Source of the DNA: Streptomyces sp. HUAS YS2
GTDB lineage: Bacteria > Actinomycetota > Actinomycetes > Streptomycetales > Streptomycetaceae
Direction of reading: 5' to 3'
NCBI RefSeq assembly: GCF_033343995.1
Contig: NZ_CP137573.1
Coordinates: 5,861,001-5,925,000 of the forward strand
Length of the DNA: 64,000 nucleotides
Below are positions 60,075 to 64,000 of this stretch, in pieces. The notes under the pieces were generated by a model, which had not been told where the DNA came from, did no database searches, and saw nothing but the letters and a program-made list of their open reading frames with translations. The position numbers and the translations under genes are program-made. Numbering within the stretch: position 1 is the stretch's first letter; each line of letters begins with the position of its first letter.

Positions 60075-60943
60075 GCCCCACGCGTACCCCCAGTGGAATC
60101 GGACAGGAGCAGCGTCAGGTGAGCACCGTGCCCGCGGAGGCCCCCTCCGGAGCCCTCGGCGCCCCCGCCCGGTCCGGCGAGGAGGAGGCCGCCCCGCTCG
60201 CGCCGCGGGCCCGGGCGCTGCCCGCGCTCGCCGCGGTGTACCGGGCCCAGCTCTCCCGGGCCCGGGTGGCCCGGATCCCGCTGCTGTTCGTGGCGACCTT
60301 CCAGTCCGTCGGGATCATGGTGCTGATGCGCGGGGTCGTCGACGGCGGCCCCGAGGCCCGCGCGGTCGTCGCCGGCTCCTCCGTCCTCGTCGTCGCGTTC
60401 GTCGCGCTCAACCTGCTCGCCCAGTACTTCGGCCAGCTCCGGTCCGGCGGAGGGCTCGACCACTACGCCACGCTGCCCGTGCCGCCCGCCTCGGTGGTGC
60501 TCGGCACGGCCGCCGCGTACGCCTCCTTCACCGCGCCCGGCGCGGCCTTCACCGCCGTCGCCGGCTCGCTGCTGTACGGGCTGCCGCTCACCCACCTGTG
60601 GATCCTGGCGGCCGTCGTGCCGCTGGCCGGCGCCGCGCTCGCCGGGCTCGGCGCGGCCCTCGGCCTGCTCGCGCCCCGCCAGGAGCTGGCCACCCTGCTC
60701 GGCCAGCTCGGCATGTCGGCCGCGCTGCTGCTCGGCGTGCTGCCGGCCGAGCGGCTGCCCGGACTCGTCGGGTACGCCCGCGACCTGCTGCCGTCCACCT
60801 ACGGCGTGGAGGCGCTGGCCCGGACGTTCGACAGGCACCCGGACTGGGCCGCCGTGGCGCTCGACCTCGCCGTGTGCGGCGCGGTCGGCGTCGTCTCGCT
60901 GGCCCTGGCGACGCGGGCGTACCGGCGGGCCGCCGTCCGCTGA
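60071..60943 (+). CDS. ABC-2 type transporter permease
   Basis: This 290-residue protein has a hydrophilic N-terminus of about 55 residues, then six transmembrane helices with an ABC-2 pattern (SARNQELA-like PRQELATLLGQLGMS and a conserved YARDLLPSTYGVEAL near the last helices). The GTG at 60071 overlaps the ATPase stop; GTG at 60119, with AGGAGC upstream, is an alternative that shortens the tail by 16 residues. With the ATPase it forms a two-gene exporter of unknown substrate. Confidence 0.88.
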   Translation: MSPTRTPSGIGQEQRQVSTVPAEAPSGALGAPARSGEEEAAPLAPRARALPALAAVYRAQLSRARVARIPLLFVATFQSVGIMVLMRGVVDGGPEARAVVAGSSVLVVAFVALNLLAQYFGQLRSGGGLDHYATLPVPPASVVLGTAAAYASFTAPGAAFTAVAGSLLYGLPLTHLWILAAVVPLAGAALAGLGAALGLLAPRQELATLLGQLGMSAALLLGVLPAERLPGLVGYARDLLPSTYGVEALARTFDRHPDWAAVALDLAVCGAVGVVSLALATRAYRRAAVR

Positions 60944-60991
60944 GATCCCCTCGGTGAGGCGCTCCGCCGGTGCGCCTGGCACGATGGCGGG

Positions 60992-61630
60992 GTGACCGCA
61001 CCTCTGACGCCGCCTCACCAGCCGCACTCCCAGCCCCACGGCGACACGCCGTGGCCGGAGCCCTTCCCGAAGCCCGCCCCGGACGTCCCGGGCGCGCGGC
61101 ACGAGGTGCGGGACGCGCTCGGGGTGGTGGCGCTCTCGGCCCTCGCGGGCGTGGTGTTCGGGCTGCTGTGGCTGTGGCTGGCTCCCCGGATCCCGCTGAT
61201 TTCCGACGGCAAGGCGGTCTTCCTGAAGAACAGCGAGGGCGAGGCGGCGATCGGCGCGGACGGCACGTTCGCGCTGCTGGGCCTCGGCTTCGGGGCGCTC
61301 GCCGGGCTCCTGGTGTTCCTCTGGCGCCGGCACGGCGGGGTGGGGCTGGTGCTCGGCCTGGCGGCGGGCGGCCTGGCCGGCTCCGCGGTCGCCTGGGGCG
61401 TCGGCAGCTTCCTAGGCCCCACGGACGACGTGGTCGCGCACGCCAGGGCCGTCGGCAAGGGCGTCGCGTTCGACGCGCCCCTGGAGCTGAACACCGTGGG
61501 CGCGCTGCTGGCCTGGCCCATAGCGGCGATGATCCTGCACCTCGCCCTGACCACCCTGTTCGGCCCGCGCGACGCGGAGCCGGAGTGGGGCCCGTGGGAG
61601 CAGGTCCCGCCGCGCCGCACCGAGCCCTGA
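60992..61630 (+). CDS. Small membrane protein, DUF2567-like
   Basis: This 212-residue protein has a Pro/His-rich N-terminus and about four transmembrane helices (roughly residues 43-66, 85-105, 112-135 and 165-190), in a pattern like actinobacterial DUF2567 proteins. It has no catalytic motif and its function is unknown. CACGAT lies 6 bases before the GTG (leaderless). It is convergent with ybaK, whose stop is 10 bp away. Confidence 0.8.
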   Translation: MTAPLTPPHQPHSQPHGDTPWPEPFPKPAPDVPGARHEVRDALGVVALSALAGVVFGLLWLWLAPRIPLISDGKAVFLKNSEGEAAIGADGTFALLGLGFGALAGLLVFLWRRHGGVGLVLGLAAGGLAGSAVAWGVGSFLGPTDDVVAHARAVGKGVAFDAPLELNTVGALLAWPIAAMILHLALTTLFGPRDAEPEWGPWEQVPPRRTEP

Positions 61631-61640
61631 GAACCCCGGG

Positions 61641-62186
61641 TCAGCCGCGGCCGATCGGGGCCAGCACCGCCGAGGTGAGGGCCGCCAGGTCGGCGGGGGA
61701 GAGTTCGACCTCCAGGCCGCGGCGGCCCGCCGAGATACAGATCGTGTCGTGCGACGAGGCCGACGCGTCCAGCACCGTACGCAGCCGCTTGCGCTGCCCC
61801 AGCGGGGAGATCCCGCCGCGCACGTAGCCCGTGGTCCGCTCGGCCGCCGCCGGGTCCGCCATCGCGGCCCGCTTGCCGCCGACCGCCGAGGCCAGCGCCT
61901 TCAGGTCGAGCTGGCCGGCCACCGGCACCACCGCGACGGTCAGTTCGCCGTCCACGTCCGCGACCAGCGTCTTGAAGACCCGGTCCGGCGACACGCCGAG
62001 GGCCTCCGCCGCCTCCTCGCCGTACGAGGCCGAGGCGGGGTCGTGGTCGTACGCGTGCAGGGTGAAGGGCGTGCCGGCCGCCGTCAGCGCGACGGTCGCC
62101 GGGGTTCCCGCCCGTCGCCCACCACCACCCTTGTTCGAATGCGCTTCGCGCGCCCCATCTGCCTGCTTCTTCTGCTTCTTCGCCAC
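61641..62186 (-). CDS. ybaK: YbaK/EbsC family Cys-tRNA(Pro) deacylase
   Basis: This 181-residue protein resembles YbaK: TPATVALTAAGTPFTLHAYD, VFKTLVADVDGELTVAVVPV (with the catalytic Lys in VFKT), DLKALASAVGGKRAAMADP, and TGYVRGGISPLGQRKRL. It should hydrolyse mis-charged tRNA. The first 27 residues contain SNKGGGGRRAG. Its 27-bp DNA is identical to one in murD, and the residues are not part of the family as I know it, which suggests an in-frame repeat insertion. It is the last gene of the reverse 63979-61641 set. Confidence 0.9.
   Translation of the reverse strand: MAKKQKKQADGAREAHSNKGGGGRRAGTPATVALTAAGTPFTLHAYDHDPASASYGEEAAEALGVSPDRVFKTLVADVDGELTVAVVPVAGQLDLKALASAVGGKRAAMADPAAAERTTGYVRGGISPLGQRKRLRTVLDASASSHDTICISAGRRGLEVELSPADLAALTSAVLAPIGRG
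62107..62158 (-). repeat. Short dispersed repeat inserted in ybaK
   Basis: The reverse strand begins ATGGGG, then has a short GC palindrome (GCGCGCGAAGCGC) and ends with the same 27 bp found in murD at 28383-28409. It is in frame and encodes the Gly/Arg-rich stretch near the N-terminus. Confidence 0.75.
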
Positions 62187-62210
62187 CGGAAGTCCTCGTT
62201 CGGCTCGGGC

Positions 62211-62948
62211 TCAGTTCGGGCTGGTCGGCGCGCGGGTGAGGTCCACCGCCGGCAGCGACGGCAGATGCCGTAGCACCGCCGTCTCCTTGCGCAGCAGGGT
62301 CAGTTCCTCGCGCAGCCGGGTCGCCGTGTCCGGGGCCTGCAGCAGCCGCTGCTTGGCCGGGGTGTCGAGCACCGCCGCGGCGGCGACCAGGTACGACACC
62401 ACCGACGGGTCGTCGGGCAGCTCGGAGGTGGTCAGCGAGCGCTCACGGGCCCCCGCCAGCCGCTTCTGGTACGCGCGGAACGCCCGCAGCACGCCTTCGG
62501 CGAGCGCGCCCGCGCCCTCGCCCCGGTCCTCCGGCAGCTCCTCCAGCTCGGCCTCCAGGAACGGGCCGGTCGCGTCGACGGAGAGCAGCTTGACCCGGGT
62601 CGTACCGGTGGCCATCACCTCGAAGCTGCCGTCGGCGCGCTCCCGGATCGACGCCGCGTCGGCGACGCAGCCGACCCGGTGGAACGCCTGGATCGGGTCC
62701 GTCCCGAACCCGGCCGCCGGACCCTTCTCGGGCAGCGCGGTCTGGTCGGGCAGCCCCGGGGCGGTCGGCGCGACCTCGCGGCCGTCGCGGATCGCGACGA
62801 CGGCGAAACGGCGCGGCTCGTCCTCGGCGGTCTTCAGCAGCTCGCGCATCATGGCGCGATAACGCTCCTCGAAGACGTTCAGGGGCAGCACGAGGCCCGG
62901 GAACAGCACCCCGTTCAGGGGAAAGAGAGGCAGACGAGCGGTGGTCAC
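62211..62948 (-). CDS. LON substrate-binding domain protein
   Basis: This 245-residue protein is a stand-alone LON N-terminal (PUA-like) domain: RLPLFPLNGVLFPGLVLPLN, FEERYRAMMRELL, GCVADAASIRERADGSFEVMATG and a C-terminal helical region (LRLRKETAVL-type ending). It lacks the ATPase and protease domains of Lon. The GTG at 62948 has TACGCT 8 bases upstream. It is 5 bp from the upstream gene and 24 bp from ybaK, so the three may be co-transcribed. Its role is unknown. Confidence 0.88.
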   Translation of the reverse strand: MTTARLPLFPLNGVLFPGLVLPLNVFEERYRAMMRELLKTAEDEPRRFAVVAIRDGREVAPTAPGLPDQTALPEKGPAAGFGTDPIQAFHRVGCVADAASIRERADGSFEVMATGTTRVKLLSVDATGPFLEAELEELPEDRGEGAGALAEGVLRAFRAYQKRLAGARERSLTTSELPDDPSVVSYLVAAAAVLDTPAKQRLLQAPDTATRLREELTLLRKETAVLRHLPSLPAVDLTRAPTSPN

Positions 62949-62953
62949 AGCGG

Positions 62954-63979
62954 TCAAGCGTAATGGCCGTGGGCGCGGCCGTGTCCGGCCCGTCCGAACC
63001 GTGGCACGGCGGCCGGCGCGCAGGACCGCACCGCGTCCCTGGCCTCGAGGAACCGGGCCAGCGGATCGTCGCTGACGGACGCCCACGGGAAGGACGTCGC
63101 GTACCGGCCGATCCGGCCGAACTGCTCCAGCGCCTCCGTCCGGCGACCGCGCTCGATCAGCACGTACGCCAGCTTGTTGCGCACCTCCGCCGGCCACGGG
63201 TCGCCGACCGGGTACACGGCGGACAGCGCCACCGCCCGCTCGGCCGCCGCGTCGATCCGCGCCTCCGGCACCGCTCCGGCGGCGTCGCCGCTCAACAGCT
63301 GGGCGAGGGCCGCGCGGGCCGGCAGCGCCTGCACCAGCGAGCCCGCCGGTGCGTCGTCGGCGGCCTGCTCGGCGAAGTCGAAGCACGCGCCGTGCGAACC
63401 GTGCCAGGGCGCCGACAGGTACTTCAGCGCGGCGACATGGCAGCCGTAGTGGTGCGGGGAGCGGCGCACCGCCTGCTCCCAGCGGGCCTCGAAGACGGCG
63501 GCGCCGGTGTGCGCGCCGCGCGCGTGGTCCAGCGCGAGGCGCCACGGCACCGGGTCCGCCGGATCGGCTGCCACCGCGGCGTCGACGAGCGGGGAGAGTT
63601 CGCGCAGCCGCTCCGCCCGGGTCGGCGACTGCCAGGCCCGGCGCACCGCGAGCTCCGCCTCGACGAGCCGCGCGTCGGGGTCGCCGGGGGAGGTGGCGAG
63701 CCACTGGGCCAGCCACTCGCCGCGGCTGTGCGCGAAGGTCGCCAGGCGGGCCGTGTACCGGTCCCGGTTCTCCCACTCGGCGGCGTCCCGCGTGGTGGCG
63801 AGCAGCTTGGCGGCCGGTTCGTGGTCGCCGAGGGCGGCCGCGACCAGCGCCGGACCGAGCCGGTCGTCCGGCGCGTCGAGCAGCACGTCGCCGTCCGGCG
63901 GCAGCCCCGTGGTCGGCGGGGTGGGCCGGACCCTGCGGACGGTGAACAGGGCACGGAGCGATGGCATGGTGCGGACCAT
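62954..63979 (-). CDS. Hypothetical helical-repeat protein
   Basis: This 341-residue protein is rich in Ala, Arg, Leu and Trp, with repeated helical pairs (for example RLATFAHSRGEWLAQWLATSP and WRLALDHARGAHTGAAVFEARW) that resemble a TPR-like alpha solenoid. No catalytic motif is seen and I do not recognise the family. ATG at 63979 and ATG at 63967 are both possible and neither has a clear ribosome-binding site. It probably heads the reverse set with the LON and ybaK genes; its promoter lies at or beyond the end of this window. Confidence 0.75.
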   Translation of the reverse strand: MVRTMPSLRALFTVRRVRPTPPTTGLPPDGDVLLDAPDDRLGPALVAAALGDHEPAAKLLATTRDAAEWENRDRYTARLATFAHSRGEWLAQWLATSPGDPDARLVEAELAVRRAWQSPTRAERLRELSPLVDAAVAADPADPVPWRLALDHARGAHTGAAVFEARWEQAVRRSPHHYGCHVAALKYLSAPWHGSHGACFDFAEQAADDAPAGSLVQALPARAALAQLLSGDAAGAVPEARIDAAAERAVALSAVYPVGDPWPAEVRNKLAYVLIERGRRTEALEQFGRIGRYATSFPWASVSDDPLARFLEARDAVRSCAPAAVPRFGRAGHGRAHGHYA

Positions 63980-64000
63980 TGAAAACCGCAGGTCGGGGCC

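Noticed and set aside
1..64000. CRISPR arrays, tRNA or rRNA genes, insertion sequences, attachment sites, secondary-metabolite clusters
   Set aside because: No regularly spaced identical repeats, no cloverleaf or rRNA core sequence, no transposase or integrase motifs and no PKS/NRPS/terpene enzymes were seen.

Overview
The window is chromosomal DNA from a Streptomyces or very close relative. The evidence is the very high GC content with strong third-position GC bias, the frequent GTG starts and GTGA/ATGA stop-start overlaps, and a complete actinobacterial division and cell-wall (dcw) cluster with sepF-sepG(ylmG)-divIVA behind ftsZ. Actinobacterial families such as SAV_6107 HEPN, DUF3040 and TgpA-type transglutaminase are also present. 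I see no rRNA, tRNA, CRISPR array, insertion sequence, prophage or biosynthetic cluster; this is core-chromosome sequence.

Layout. 1-4.3 kb: metF, a membrane protein with a Gly/Tyr/Gln-rich tail, and (reverse strand) a DUF4126 membrane protein with an FAD-dependent desaturase-like oxidoreductase. 4.3-8 kb (reverse): a degenerate ABC ATPase, a YhgE/Pip-type exporter and a TetR regulator, with a strong palindromic operator in front of the first gene. 8-12 kb: a reverse TetR-amidohydrolase pair divergent from an NCS1 nucleobase-type permease. 12-14.2 kb: HEPN protein, methyltransferase, DUF3040 protein. 14.3-19.3 kb (reverse): moxR, DUF58 and transglutaminase operon, then beta-carbonic anhydrase.

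20-38 kb (forward): rsmH-ftsL-ftsI-murE-murF-mraY-murD-ftsW-murG-ftsQ-ftsZ-pgeF(ylmD)-ylmE-sepF-sepG-divIVA. These genes make lipid II (MurE, MurF, MraY, MurD, MurG), flip and cross-link it at the septum (FtsW, FtsI), assemble and anchor the Z ring (FtsZ, SepF, SepG, FtsQ, FtsL) and drive polar growth (DivIVA). A sigma-70-type promoter lies before rsmH, and the ftsQ-ftsZ gap has its own promoter-like sequences and two inverted repeats.

38-45 kb: reverse ileS with a translational T-box leader, then forward traR/dksA-like, lspA, rluD-like and GNAT genes. 45-53.7 kb: a CPA1 Na+/H+ antiporter, a dienelactone-hydrolase-like protein, a secreted M43 metalloprotease, a Tat-exported PhoD phosphatase, a membrane-anchored DsbA-like protein beside a two-cysteine membrane protein, and a DUF2252 protein. 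53.7-64 kb: dnaE, a 57-residue small protein, a NYN-domain protein, an ABC exporter pair, a small membrane protein, and a reverse hypothetical-LON-ybaK set.

The most notable observation is a 27-bp perfect repeat inside a longer related element. It lies in frame in both murD and ybaK, about 34 kb apart, and adds the same KGGGGRRAG peptide to two unrelated enzymes. Other points are a pseudo-ATPase-like ABC subunit with its likely operator, a possible in-frame insertion in the IleS editing domain, and a recurring -10-like hexamer placed 6-8 nt before start codons, which suggests many leaderless mRNAs.
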